Assembly (NCBI GenBank): GCA_958295665.1
Contig: OY282558.1
Location: forward strand, 30,153,045 to 30,217,044
Direction of reading: 5' to 3'
Source of the DNA: Tipula vernalis
Taxonomy: Eukaryota; Arthropoda; Insecta; Diptera; Tipulidae
Length of the DNA stretch: 64,000 nt
The stretch's first letter is position 1; each line of letters starts with the position of its first letter. The position numbers and the translations under genes were made by a program. Below are positions 47,291 to 61,677 of this stretch, one piece after another. A model generated the notes under the pieces. That model saw only the letters and a list, made by a program, of their open reading frames with translations, searched no databases and was not told where the DNA came from.

Positions 47291-50200
47291 CCACAAATAA
47301 TTTACAAATAATATTTCTTAAAGTCTAGATTATTCCAGCTGTAACAACTGAAGGGATTCAAGATGGTTTGATGCAGCGCCCAAATGATTATCTTCCTGCT
47401 CTTCCTGTTGACGGCGAGACTCAACGATCTTGTCTCTAAATGTCGAGTTGAACTTGTTGTCTATAAAATTTTTGTATGTTGTAATTTTTCGAAATATGTC
47501 TACCATTTTGATTAGAGTTTGAATCTTTGTAGGATAATTATTATGAGAATTTTGGTAACCATGATATTTTTGATTTATGTTTGCATTCATTTATGTTTCT
47601 TTAAATTTTCCATTTCGATATTGTTGTATATTGCCCATATTTGATCCATTTCGCTTCTAAAGCAAATTGGAGCTTGTTTGAAACAGACTTTGGCTTCTTG
47701 TAAATCAAAGCTTGTCTCCTCAACTTTTGATTTAATTGTCTTTCGCTCGCAGTTTTCTTTATGTTTCATTTTCAATTTTATAATTGGATTTGTCTTTCTA
47801 GCTGTGTAGCTCATTCATCTTTCCCTATTTAGTTGTTTTACGTCGTTGTTTAACCGTCGAATGATTTTGGTGTTGTTTCCGTGTTAATTTTGCATTTAAC
47901 ATTTCAAAGAATTTTAACCTTAAATAGAAAACTTAAGAATTTTGCCATTTCTACAGCTTCAATTTGGTTGTCATAAAACTCGCATTACCATCAAAATCTG
48001 GGGGAGTTAGCAGGTTTAAGGTCAAATTTGTTAATCATCTTGATTGATAATTGTTTAGATGATGATGATTGAGTTTATTATTTCAGCACCATTAGGATTG
48101 TCACTACTATCACATTCAAAACAACACAACTTAACAATCACTTTTGTCATTGGATATGTTTTTGCTTAAAGTTAGATAGTTTTCCGATATTACCTTTAAA
48201 ATATCCAATATAAGTATCAGTTTTTAAATTTCGAGTCTTCACTATAATCGACGTTTCCAATTTAAAATATTTTGTTAATATTTGAGTGCTTCACAAAATA
48301 TCAAATAACATTAATACTAAGAAGACGCTGGTCTAAATTTTTTAAAACAATCTAAATTGTGTATAAAGATAAAACATTCATATTGACCACGAGCTTGAAC
48401 TGTAAACCACAATATTGCATAATTGCTACATATTACAATCTAATTTTCTAAAATTGAATAAAATATAAATTCTAAATAAACTAATTTATCTAAAATCATT
48501 AAACTATTTCAACTCTATAAATCAATATTTCAATCACAAACAGCTTTATGGGGAGCGCGCGTGCTTTTAAACACAATTCGATATTCCAATCAAATGACAT
48601 AATAACAGTTCAAATTACATACAGTTATAATGGCTCATAGGGTTCATATGTAAACAATTAATTAACATATACACTTAAAGATAGAAAACATTTTTAATTA
48701 AAAATAAATTGCTGCAAGATAAATTGATTGTAATGAAATCACGTAATTTTCTTTTAATTACAAATCGTTAGAGAAAAATTGCGCGCACAAATTTGTCAAG
48801 AAAATCAATTATTTATCAATTAAGTTATGTGAACAGTAAAATTATTTGTGCAGCCTTCATAATAGATTCGTAATCTAAATTATATTTATCCTTTCCAATA
48901 TACACAGTATAAATGTTATTGTCATGAGAAAATATGTGCAGTGAACTACCTAGCCGTGTGCGCGCGGTTATTCCGATTTAGATAAAAAAAAAACATTTTG
49001 CGAAATCACGAAACAAAATGTTTTACGACTTCTCTTATACCTAAGTATATACATACGAGTATGCGTATTGTTGTTTTTTCATAAAAATAATATTCCATAA
49101 TTTTCCGTCATGATTTCCATTTACGTCTCTCTAATCATTTTACGATAAGACAACGACCAATTTTATTATTATTATTATTATTACTATTACCATTACTATT
49201 ATTATTGATGATAATATTATACAACTATATGATAATGTATTGCACATGAAATCCATTTTATGTTTCTATTTGAAAATCAATTATTTTGATAAACTAAACA
49301 AAAAAAAAAAAATAAAAAATGAAAAACTTAAGAAAATACAAAAAATTATTGTTATATTTATCACGACCAATAGTTTGTGTATATTATACTAATAATAATA
49401 ATAATAATAAAATATATTTATTTATTTTTTATATAATTTTCATCATTTTTCAACCGAGATTAAATACGAACTGAAAATAAAAACTTTTATTAATTTTTAA
49501 TTCTTTAAGGTCATCAGAGTTTTCTAAAGTTTAGTTTTATTGATTTTTATCGAACATTTTTTAAGTAATTGTTATATTGCATAAACAAAATAAAGATTAG
49601 ACAAATTTTATAGTCACGCCAGCAACTGTTAATGTATAATATGTGTGCGCCGCTAAATAGGGTGGGAATAAAACAGCCCACAGGTGATCATTTGCTAAAA
49701 CCTTTTGTATAATGTAGGTTGTGCAGATATAAAAAAAAAAAAAAAAAAATTAAATGTTTGACCGCTGTTTGTATGTTTATATAAACTACCTTATCTCTTA
49801 AAATAGCTAAGTATAAGGAAAATATAAATAAATATAAAATTGATAAGAAACTATGATCGTTGTTTTTAACTCAACTCAAAAGTTCATTCTATGCTGCGCG
49901 AAGATAATTTTAGCACAAAACACAAAAATAGTTCTTTTGACTGTGGATACCAGATTTATATTGTGTTTTTTTTTTTTTTTTAACAACTAGAGATTATTGA
50001 GGTTGTGAATTTCTATTAAATTTATTACTTTTCATATCAGTTTCAGATAAAATTACATAAAAAACGATATTATAAAAAAAACAAAAAAAAACCGTTGCGG
50101 CTTCTTTAAATATATAAAACCATAAACTTCTTCTCTCTCGAAAAATTGTAAATACGAATATGTATTATCGCGTATATACCATACGATGGAAAATTTTGTT

Positions 50201-51929
50201 CGATGTATGAACTGAACATTTTAGTTTTCATCTACAAAAAAAAAAAAAAAAAACTGAAACAAAAAAAATCTATTATATTGTTGATCCCCATGACTTCTAT
50301 TATTCTCCAATGTTGTGCTTATAAACAAAGTATATATTATATTATTTATCAGCACACAACCACAAAGAAGAAGAAGAAGAAAATTATAATCGATTTTGTT
50401 TCTATTTGAAAAGCTCAAAACTTTTCTCCAAACTTCTTAAAGATTACGTTTAGATTTATTTTTAATGTTTCTTTTATTATTCATTTTATTGTTACTGTTT
50501 CCGTTTGAGTTATCTTATTATTCAGCAGCTGAAATTATTCGTACATAATATACAGTCCGCGTACAACAAATGTTGTACCGGAATTTCATACCTAATCCAT
50601 CCCGAGTATTATTTCCAGCTTCACAAGTAAATTGTATGTTGAATATAGGGTTTATAATCCATATTCACGTCCCCACCTCATTATACAAACTTCAGAAGAC
50701 AATCTGAAACATGGTACTTTATTGATAAACCAGTAAAGTTTAGAAGTTAACAATTTTTTGCTCAATTTTCTCAAGAATTGAGAAAATAAAATATTTGAGA
50801 ATTCTCATGAATGGTGTCGAGTTTTTTTTACCAATTTGCCATTTTCAATCGTTTTATGGTATGTGTAGTTTTGCTCGAATGGCATTATAATTTACTACAA
50901 TTGTAGGTTTGTCTACTATAGATCCTCGCTATATCGACCAAATATATTATGTATTTTACATTGAAGCCGCAATAATTTTAGTGGATGAACCCATAAAAGA
51001 TTTTTTTTTTAGATATATTTAAATCGAATCCGGTTTTTAGTTATGTTCCTAGTCCACTAGAAGGTTATCCAAGTGAAACTTATGAAACAAATTAAACCTA
51101 AAAATATACCTTGGAAAATTGTAAGACCAAAAGTGTTTAGCTAAGCAATACACAAATAATAAACTGTAAGTCTGTTTGTTTGTTTATTTGTAAGGAATCT
51201 GGAAAAGTGAGAATTTAGGAAAATAGATGATTCTTTGACCGAACTGACTAGAAATCCTGATCTTGCCAAATTCTCTAACTTTACTGTATAGGATTTGTTA
51301 AAGAGTCTAAGAACAGAAAGGTTACAATTAGAAAGGTTAGTTCGCATTACACATTTAGATTGTGAAATTCAAAAATTAGTTTTGAGCAACTTACAATAGA
51401 GAAACTAGGCTACCTGTGATTATCTGAAATACAATTTTTGAACATAAGCAGAAGTTAGAACTGTTAAATATCCTGAATATTTTAATTAAGGTTTCCTTAA
51501 TTTATCTACTTTTGAATATATCTTTGAATCCCAAATTCGTCGGAAAATATTATTCGTCAAAATTTGCACGGTCTATTATAGAATTTTATATTTATTTCCA
51601 ATTATCAAAAAATCATCATCTGAACTAATTTTTTAACACCTTATACCGAATATTTGGAGGATTTAGTAATTTAATACTACAATTGTTATATAGGCATCTT
51701 TATTACTGAATTTGATGTTTTACACCAATAAGCTCAATTATAAAAAGGAACCTTGCGATGATGTTGCTGGTTATTCAAGTATTTTGTACACTCCAACCTC
51801 GAACGATTTCTGGTATGAAACCTACCAGATATCAACTCAATAAATAACTTTCTATTTGAAGTGGAATGGAAAAGAATCCGTCAAATATTGAAATTGATAA
51901 ACGTATTCTTAAAATAGAAATAAAGCGGT

Positions 51930-52790
51930 AATTTAGACGTAAAGATCGATGATTCACAAAAGAATTCAAGGAAATTGGTTAAACCGAAAAGTCGAGATAA
52001 CGGTTTACCTACATTTATGACATTCAACGGGCAGAAATCGAACGATCCAGTTACAATTCCTAATTTATTTGCAAACTATTTTAGTGGTGTATTTGTTAAG
52101 GATACCATAAATAGTTTGTGTGAACCAAGAACTAAATTTTGTAAATTTTTGTTTTCGCAACTAGATGTAGAGAATGCTTCAAAATATCTGTATATAAATG
52201 GAAATTGATGTGGAATTATCATAATAGCATATGCCTAGCACTTTCTCAGAATTATGTAACTAAACACGCAATCAATAAAATTCAGGTCGATGTAGTCTAC
52301 ACTGATTTTGCTTTAAATTTGCTAAGATCTTACTCATCGAATCGTAGAATGTATCTGAAAATTGATGACACATGTTTTTCATTCGTACCTCGTTATATGT
52401 TAAAGGCGCGACGTTGTTAAGTCGATTGAGAATGCAGAATGTCCATTATAAGCAGATTATGTCAAATACTTTGTAACATATCTTACGAATTTGATCTTGA
52501 TCTATTCCAAAGAGACTTGAACGCCTTAATGTGGAGAAATGTCAAATAACGGCATACTCCAAATCTAAGCATTCCCTAATTTTTATGTATTGCGACTTAG
52601 TTAATGTTTTTGGGGTGATTTTCAGCTCAGATCTAAAGTTCAACTATCACATTGATGATGTTATTAGCAAGGCTTACACAATGCAAGCATTTGAAGGACT
52701 TTCATGATGCGATGACGTTCAAATCATTATATACTTCATTTGTGCGGTCATACAAAGGAATTTTTATGAATCACATTTTCAACTTAAAAT
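51930..52790 (+). pseudogene. Jockey-like non-LTR retrotransposon RT fragment
   Basis: The first block, GLPTFMTFNGQKSNDPVTIP then NLFANYFSGVF, is the pre-RT segment of Jockey-type elements. It is followed after a gap by IQVDVVYTDFALNLLRSY, where the VYTDF block carries the first RT Asp (A...D region). Then come the remnant ADYVKYF of the ADD box and GVIFSSDLKFNYHIDDV with KAYTMQAF, the thumb region (about 52610-52690). Several stops and frame changes are present. The main palm between the first blocks is shortened. No poly-A tail or target duplication was identified. Confidence 0.75.
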
Positions 52791-53184
52791 AAACACGCAA
52801 AGCAATAATGTTTTTTCCTCATGGTCTCATCTTTTTTCTTCATTCGCTTTTTCACTATCGCATGAAAAGTTTACATTCGCAGGTTAAACGGAGAAAAAGC
52901 TCATTTAATGTATGCATGCAAGCGAGAATATTTTAAGAGAGGAAAATATGTAGACTTTTAGAGTAAAAAAACTCTCTTTTGTGATTGTTCTTATTGGTTT
53001 AAAATAAAAGCTAAATTTCGATATTTAAACAAAGATATTTTTTTAAATTTCATACTTGAGATACAAGTTGAAGCTTATTGTATGTTGAGCAAACATTGTG
53101 CAGTGCAGCATCCCAAATGAACTTTAATATTCTCAGGTTCTATCGATTGTAAACTAAAGCTTCAACTGACATAGTTTTGAGATA

Positions 53185-53219
53185 AATATATAAAGCTTAT
53201 GAAATAAGCTTTATATATT
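53185..53219. repeat. perfect 16-base hairpin
   Basis: AATATATAAAGCTTAT, loop GAA, ATAAGCTTTATATATT: arms of 16 bases without a mismatch. It lies among unannotated intron sequence. Confidence 0.9.
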
Positions 53220-56200
53220 CTCTTCAAGTACACCACCAGAAATGAATTAAACCAATAACGATTTATTTTCTTAGAAAAATTCTAATAGTCTGAACAATAT
53301 CCGGATCAATATTTCTAACTCACGTTCTAAATAATCTCGACAAAGTCTCATCTATGTAACGTTATGTTACTTAACACCAAGCAATTTAACGCCAATCAAA
53401 CCGGGAAACCGAGAATATCATCTAAATGCAACGCTTAATTCAATCTAAACTCGAATAATAAACTCAAAAAATCTATAAAACCTGTAACAATCAAACCTAA
53501 GCAAATCTTAAATAAGCTTAAAGACAGCGAAAAGTCGAATACAATATTAAAACTGCCAAAGAACCAACGATGTAACATCAAGGAACTCAAAATCAACATC
53601 AAAATAAGATAAACGGTCGCTTTTAAGACAATAATGGGGTACAGATTTGACGACCGATATTTTGGAGATAGAAGTTTAGTTGAGATTAGAGAGTAAATAA
53701 TTTTAATATCTGCCAGTATCATCTCACAATATCTGGCCATCCTTAAAAAAGCAGGAATTTTATACACCATCAAGTTGAAGTTGTTTCAAAATAATCTCGC
53801 TCGGAACTTTGTTCAGTCAGCTTTTCACCCATTTGCCCGCATTTATTTTTATTCTACATCTATTTGAAATGGAATATCTCATCAATACAAAAATAAAAAA
53901 ATAATTGTTTGTTCTAATTTACTCAATATTAAGTTTCTTTGACAAATAAGTAATTATTTGTAGATTTACACGAATATTCTTTCTGGCAGAAAAATAAGTT
54001 TTTGTAGAAGCAAAATTTACCTGGCCAATTTATTGGTTCAATTAGGTTGATATATTTTTAGAAACGGGTCCAAAATGTTAGAATTTTTTTTGTCTATAAT
54101 ACTCAAATTTGAGATATTTACGTACATAGCGCGAAATGTCCGGTATACAGTTCAGGGCCTGTATACTTGGAATTTGACCGAAAAAGCTACCGGTGAATTT
54201 CTAGTAAAATACGCCATTTTAATCGGAAACATAAATTGCTGTGTACTAAAGTCACCTACGATTTATTCGATTGAATTGGGGCCCAGAGGAAGGGTTTTGG
54301 TCCTGTATAATGAAACTTAGACTTTGATATTTTCGTCTACGAAAATTTCAATATTTAAATAAAACCAAGCAACAAAAAAATTCAACATAAACATCGAAAC
54401 ATCCAAATCTCATTTTACGACCAAAATCTATGTGGTACTTTTTGGCTTTTTCTTAAACAAAGTACTATGGGGAAACAGCTTTAGAAGAAATAACTGAGAA
54501 AGCGATTTTTGTGAAAGTATATATCCAATCCAAACGGATCAAATTTGATGCATCAAGCAACATATTTCATTTTCGCGGTGATTTTAATAGGTACAGTGAA
54601 GACACACAATAACCTCATTCATCATTTCCAGGCAAAAAAAAATATTTTCTAGATTCTAGGTTTGAGCACAAAATATATTGATTAAATTAAACAATCAAAA
54701 AGAATTTCAATCTTCCTTCAATTTATCGGCATAAGTAAAATTTACCAATAAATCTTTTCGTATGTATCGAACTAATATCATGTGACAATGAATAAAACTA
54801 AAGTTAATTTTAGAAAAAATATATAAATCCACCAAATTCAAAAACGACTTTATTAATTATTCCGAATTGTCGAAAAATCAGAGTCATAATTGCAAAAATA
54901 ATTGTATAATATGCAACCGGATCGATTAAAAACGAGAAGTTTAGATTAATCGTCTTACCTGTTTCGATTTTCTTACCAGCAGTAGGTACTATAATTTTCA
55001 ATCAATTTATTTGTACGGTTTTGTATTAGAGCCGAACCTTTGGTTGTTTAAAAAAAAAACATATTAATGCTATTGTTGAATTATTTTTAGTACAACATAA
55101 ATTTGTTTTTAATTCGATATTTTTCAAAATATCCAAATCAATTTGTAAATAAGTTCAAATTGCGAAAAAAAATTATTTAAACCTAACTTCGATGCAACCA
55201 AATTTGATAGGTCTTAACACTATAATTAATTGTTGTATTAAACGTCAAACTATTATCATTAATTGAATTTTTTGTGTTGACGTTAACACAATAGTCTAAC
55301 TTGACAATTACATGTATTAAAATTGTTGAGGAGTGAAAATTTGGCTAAATTATTATGATTCTTTTAAACCAATTATTCATAGTGAAATTATTTATTGTAG
55401 TACTAAAAACTGTAAAGTTATGACCTTTTTGGATCCTAAGTTAATTGTACGATAATACAATAACAGATTAGGTTTAATGCAGAACTCTGCAATTTTTCTT
55501 CACTTTCATTGCTCGCCTTTTCTTATGAACAAAAATTTTAATTTAACAACAAAAATAGAACTTGGTAACTTATGTGCAATTACTATTATTAATTGATCCG
55601 ATACTAAAAACTAAATCAAATTACCGAGATCATCCTATTTGTTGTAATATCGCAATAAAACCTTGAATTACCAATGAATATAAAATGTATAACCTCAAAC
55701 ATCTTGTGTAATTTAATTCAATTATTTTACAACGTATAAAGCAACAATTAACTTTCACATACTTTAATAGGTTTAACATGATAAGAAATTAAAAATACAA
55801 ATGTACTGCACATGAAATAGGAAACCTTAACATCTTCAAAAGTATAAAAGAACAATAATGAAACCATATAGTATTGAATCGATTTTTTTATTTAAGTAGT
55901 TCAAAAGATTTATATTTGTATTAAGAGGAATGTCCAATATAATTTATGAACTTTTAATCTCGAGTTACAATATTATGTTTGTGTATGTGTGTCGGTGTGT
56001 GTGTGTGTAGGAAACAGATTTTCCAATTCCATTCACAAGCTAGCTTTTTTATATATGTACTTTATTGATATCATCAGGTACAAAAGGTATTTTATGTGCA
56101 GTTTATAAACAACAGAAAAAAATGTTGCATACGTAGTTTAACAACAAGATCGTACATTCACCTATTTATATTTGATTGAAAAACGACTGTAGGGAAGAAA

Positions 56201-59200
56201 TGTCCCGAAACCATAAGCTTCTGATACATTTATAATTGGATTCGCTTAGGTGGCCGTTGTAACACACATCTATATGTATACATATACATATGTAGATACA
56301 ACCCGCAGATTTAGTATATATACCTTGTCTACTAATCACTTTTTTTATATCAAATCTTCGTTTTGATTCTAATTTAATTTTAATTTATTTTTAATCAAAG
56401 AACAACAACAAAACCTAGTTATAAAAAGGCATAATGTTTTTTTTTTTTTATTTTGAGTACTGGCGAGTTTTGTCCAATTACATCTAGAGTCCCCAGAAAT
56501 TTTCCGTTTTTCAATCGCCTCAAGCCGGATTGTTTTCTACATTTTTTTAAACTTAATATTAAACGCAATAAATACTTTATTTGAAATTGCACATGCTTAC
56601 GAGAAATGAGTGTACTTAAGGCAAACAAACAAATTAAAAAATGACATTTGAAAAAAGAATATCTACAGTTGCAAACAAAATATTTGCAATCATGTGTATA
56701 CATAATGACTAATAACTATAAATTAAAACATTTTTGTTCGCGACTGTATATAGAAATAAATAAATGTTAGAGATAGTTTTTATTTTGGTGTGCCCAAAGG
56801 GATGTGAAACGATTTAATGAATTTCTATAAGGTCAGAATATTTATGAACGGATGTATTACATGCCGCGAAAAAATTCCCAACGTGTATCGTTAGATCAAA
56901 GTATAATAATTTTATAAAATTCAGATTTTTATATATTTTCGGGGTACAATTTCTTATATGTACCTCCTATATGTAATGATACTTATCCGACTTGGAACAA
57001 AATCATAATAATAATAACAATAACCATAAAAACTGAAATTCAAGAATTTCAAATATATTTAGTTGATATGCGCGGAGATAATTTTCAAACAGATTAGCCC
57101 GTTACAGTTCAATGAATATATGTATGTACGCATATAATAATAAACCGAGAATCAGAATTTAATATTAAGTATAAGAATTGCGGGCATCTTTATTGAATAA
57201 AATTTTTTTTTTTGTTGTTTTTTAGGGGGAAAGGCAAAAATATTGATTAAAGTTGAAATAACGATTTTTTGTTTCTTTAACTTATTAATTAATACTTCTT
57301 GTTTTGGTTCTCCGCCAATTATATGCATTTTTTTATCAATTATGTGCTTGATTATTTCTTCCCTCTTGCTAATTTTATATCTCTATATTTTTGATATCTT
57401 CACTTACCTTTATTTTATAGTTTTTTTTCCTAAATCTACAGGAGAAACTAATATATTTTAATTAGTACGCAAAAAGCTATACCATATGTATGTACACATA
57501 ACGCTGATTGGTAACTGATTTTATTATTATTCATAAAATTCAAGCAAATTACAGAAATTTTTTATCCAGTTTATTAAACTATATACATGATCAATATGTA
57601 TTTGTATATGTATGTGTTTATGCGGCAAACAAATTATAGCATTTTTTGTTTAATTTTATTACCCTAAGGCAGAATTATTATTATTATTTAAAAGAAAAAA
57701 AAAAAAAATCTTACGATATGCAAAATAAAAAAAAACCTACAAGATTAAATATTTCGATATCAACATTTTTTTTTTTGCTTTTTTGTTTGAAGGGTATAAA
57801 TTTTCGGTAAATCGAAGATACGCACATTTTGTACTTTGTACTCTCCAAGATGATAAAATGGATGATAGTACAAAAATGAAAAAGTTCTCATGTCACTTGA
57901 ATAATATAATTAACGTAAATCAATATACGAGATATATACAAATCGTGAAACTTGACTCTCGATCGAGATCCAAGGTTACAAAACTATCATTTCACAAAAA
58001 TAAACAAAAATTCTATAAATCTAATTCTAATAATATTATTCTTATTTAGCCGCCTTCAAATATTTTTTATTTTATTTAATTTCGTCTATTCAAACGAAAA
58101 TATAAAGTGTCCGGTGCAGACAATGAACCATCTTTAAGATGTACATATATAGTATCTAAAATAATTTCAATTGTTTGTTAGATTTATACCGAAATACTAA
58201 ACAAATAAAACTTAATTTTTGTTTTCTTCAAAATTCTTAACAAGCCAATCAACATATAAAATTATTGCTTAATAGAAACATTTATCAAAACCACATTCAA
58301 TATATACATATATATATATATATGGTTAAGAAGATGATGATTGAATAAAATATTCAAGGGTTAAAATATAATGATTCCAATTAGAGGTGTTAGAAAAACT
58401 AAGAACAAAATTCTGATTACACTGTGCATATACTAGACTCCGGCATAACCGTATTCTTGACCAATTCCTTTTTTGGTATTTCCATCCATAATATTTAACA
58501 ATTGAATTAAAATAAATGCTTAATCATTGACATTATGGACACAAAAAATATCTCTCGACGTACAACTATAGAAGTTCAAGTTCACCAAAAAAAAAAAAAA
58601 AAATTAAGATTTTAGTCTCTAGTCATCTTATTAACGAACAATAAGATGAATTGATTTCATTATTTCGTGAACCAAAAAAAAAAAAAAAAAATTGTTCGTT
58701 GTTATTGTGCATGACGTTTTATTTAGAGATGTTAGATTAGGCTAGAGAATAGAATATTACAATCATTTGATTAGAAGTCAAGAGCAAAATTTTATAATTA
58801 TGTCGCACATCATTTTGATGCTGGTCGATGAACTAATTTTTTGATGGATTTTTTATTTTGTTTGGGAAACTAAACTAAAAAAAAAAATTGATGAAATCTA
58901 GATCTGTGAGATTTTAAGACAAAGATATTTTTTATAAAAGGTTAAGAGGATAATCAGATAGAGGTTGTTGCAATTGTTGTATATACTTAGCAAATAAGAA
59001 TCCCGTTGTGAATTATTAATATAGACGAGATCCTTGAAAATCAATTAAATTTTACTTAATCAATTGATATTTAAATATGAAAGTTAACTAAAAATACCTT
59101 GAGGTTTTAAGAATTGAATGAGGTGTCATTTCATGTTGCTAAAATAAATGATGACTATGAAGGTATTTGTGGGAAAAAATTCTCTGGCTAATTTTTCATA

Positions 59201-60589
59201 GAAACAAATCGTATGACCAATCATTATGTCAATATTTGTTTTTTTAGTCACCCTTTTAAAGTTCAAAAACACTTTAGCGCAATTTGTTTAACAAATTACT
59301 ATAGTATTGAAAACGATTTAGAGTGTAACAGGTTTAAATTGATTGACTTAATATAATATTATTTAGAAACATGTACATAAATACTTTTGTTAAAAAATCT
59401 AAGCCGCGTACTTTTGGAATGATAAATTTCGTCTGATGTAATGTACACAGAAATAAAGTTTGGTTTTGGTTCTCACTTAAGTGAAACCGTTGACATTGTC
59501 ATTAGTTTATCTGGCTTTTTGCTTACATCATTTTCCGAATATGGCTAAAACTTTAAATGTAGACCAGATAAGAGGAAAGTCAGCCTTGAAAAAATGCCGG
59601 AAGAGAGCTTTAGTTTTGATGAATCTTGTAAGCAAAAATCTTAGTTTTCATTATTTTTTTAAATCGCCTCTGAATCATATTCTATTACAAGTTGGTTTAG
59701 TTTTAGATGAGATTTTTTATTGTGCAACGCACATTAGTGATTTTGTTTAGATTTAAATGAACTACAAGTGTAATTTATCACTCAGATTACTTAAAATTTA
59801 GCTTCAACAATCAACAAATATTATTAAAATAAAAATAAAACTAACATTTTTAAAACCTCTTCCAAATCTGGGACAACTGGTTATCTTTGCAGAGAGACAA
59901 TGAATTTAAATAAACCCTCCTTGAAGGGTTCCAGTGATTTAACTATCGCGATTGTTTGTTGTAGCAGCAAATTTGTGATCTTTTGGATTTTTTTGCTGCT
60001 ACCAGAAAAACTTTCCAACTTAACTTTGAAAACTCGTCTATTAACCACTTTAAAATCCTCTTTAATTGGGTGCTGTTGTTACCGATCGTCGGTCTCATCG
60101 GGCTTGTCTATTTCGCATTCCGATTCGTCCAAAATTACAACCGAGTTGTACAGATCAGGCTTTATTTGCTACATATGTTACCTCTCCCAATAAATTACAA
60201 AGGCTTCTAATCAGATTTCAACGTCCAAGTGGCCACCTCTAAGTGGTAGTGCTATCAATATTTTCAAGTGGAGTTTGTTTTGGGGCCACACAAAAAATTT
60301 AGTCCTTTGTTCATAATTTAGACGTACACACACTTTTGTTGTAAAATGGTTTCCTCTTCACCTGCTAGGGTTACCTCTATAGGATACTATATCGTATACG
60401 AGTGTCGCTTATGTTTCTCTCTCAAAGTCGCGCATAATGACATTTTGCCGCATTTTCAACAAAAAGTAACTCATATAATGCTTAAAAAATCTTCCACCAG
60501 GCGTCTCAATTTTGAGGTTTGCTTGGAACATTTACCGATATGTTTTCCAATATAAAAGCTAAATCGATGTGGCCAAGTATAGGACGTTT

Positions 60590-61360
60590 CCAATAAAAAC
60601 AACATCCAGAAGAAGACGTCTGTTATCAAGGGTGCAAATTTTATATTCTTTGAAAAACCCCTCAAAGCTGGTAGAATGTCTTTTTCGGATATGACTGGAG
60701 GAGTGATTGATTTGTTGCTATTGCTTGTTTTATCGATGTACTCAATATTGACGGTTGGTCGATAAACAGATTGAAAAATGCAGCAAACATGTCCGCTATC
60801 TCTTTGGCGTTTGAGGTGCTGATATTGTTGAAGGTCATATTGGCAGGGTACTCAATTTCACGTTTAGACCTAAAATATTTCCAAAACTGTTTTCCTGTTT
60901 AAGGGCAGCTTATCTGTTTAAAAGCATTATATTTACGATTTTTTAAATTTATAAACCGGTCAAAGCCTTACAGTAAGATGACATCCTTTGCATTTAGAAT
61001 CTCATCCCAATTCACTGTTTCCAAGTAAACATGCAGGCCAGTATGGTTTGTTTTCTTAAAGTTGTATTTGATTTGGCGCAGGTGCTCAAATTTCGGCATA
61101 CAGTCAGTAGTATCAAATATAATATCCAAAGATGTATAGTTAATAACATCGGTGCGAAGACAAGACCTAAAAACCTCCCCAGATTATTAGAAATGGTATG
61201 TTAATTTGGTTTAAATCATAACCAAGCATTGCATCAACGAACAAAGATTCTGCATCTGACTTTATATTGTATAGAAGAATTTGATTGATTTTAATTGATT
61301 TCAATGTACGGTCAAGCATTAAGCAAGTCTCCCGTATTATAAATGCAAATACCACACCAT
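60590..61360 (-). pseudogene. Jockey-like non-LTR retrotransposon fragment (EN-RT junction)
   Basis: The minus strand carries a late endonuclease stretch with DAMLGYDLNQINI (degraded GDFNLP.INW, about 61200-61240). NWDEILNAKDV follows (about 60975-61015), then FWKYFRSKREIEYPANMTF (about 60835-60895). ADMFAAFFQSVYRPT (about 60755-60800) and ITPPVISEKDILPALRGFSK (about 60650-60705) complete the start of the RT region. The same blocks in the same order occur in Jockey-type elements and, in part, at 51930. Stops and frame changes show it is dead. The minus-strand frame up to 61620 may be more of the endonuclease but is not recognisable. Confidence 0.75.
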
Positions 61361-61642
61361 TATACCCGTGTTACAACACGACACCATAACTCTCCCTCAC
61401 CAAGGAAATATATATCATCATACTCAGCTTTTCATGAAGCCAAACATAGCAATATTCACCCCGTAAAGAAAGGCGCCACATCGATAACCACATAAGTCTA
61501 ATAGTGTGATGTTCGCCCCTGGCCAGGCAGCCATCGTACACCTTTTTACATATAACAAAATCGAGGAATGGGAAAGGAATGTTAGTGAGGACAGACTCGG
61601 CCCCGTTACAGACACCTAATAAAGTCGATAGTTAATGTTTTA

Positions 61643-61677
61643 TGACAGCACAATGACAACACAATGACAACACAATG
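61643..61677. repeat. 11-base tandem repeat, about three copies
   Basis: TGACAGCACAA, TGACAACACAA, TGACAACACAA, then TGA. A small local duplication with no coding context. Confidence 0.9.

Noticed and set aside
47330..47814. Two minus-strand frames of 86 and 75 codons, possibly gypsy gag
   Set aside because: Position upstream of the gypsy RT is suggestive, but there is no zinc knuckle, protease or other recognisable block.
54075..54320. 81-codon plus-strand frame with moderately varied composition
   Set aside because: No motif I recognise and no flanking element or splice evidence.
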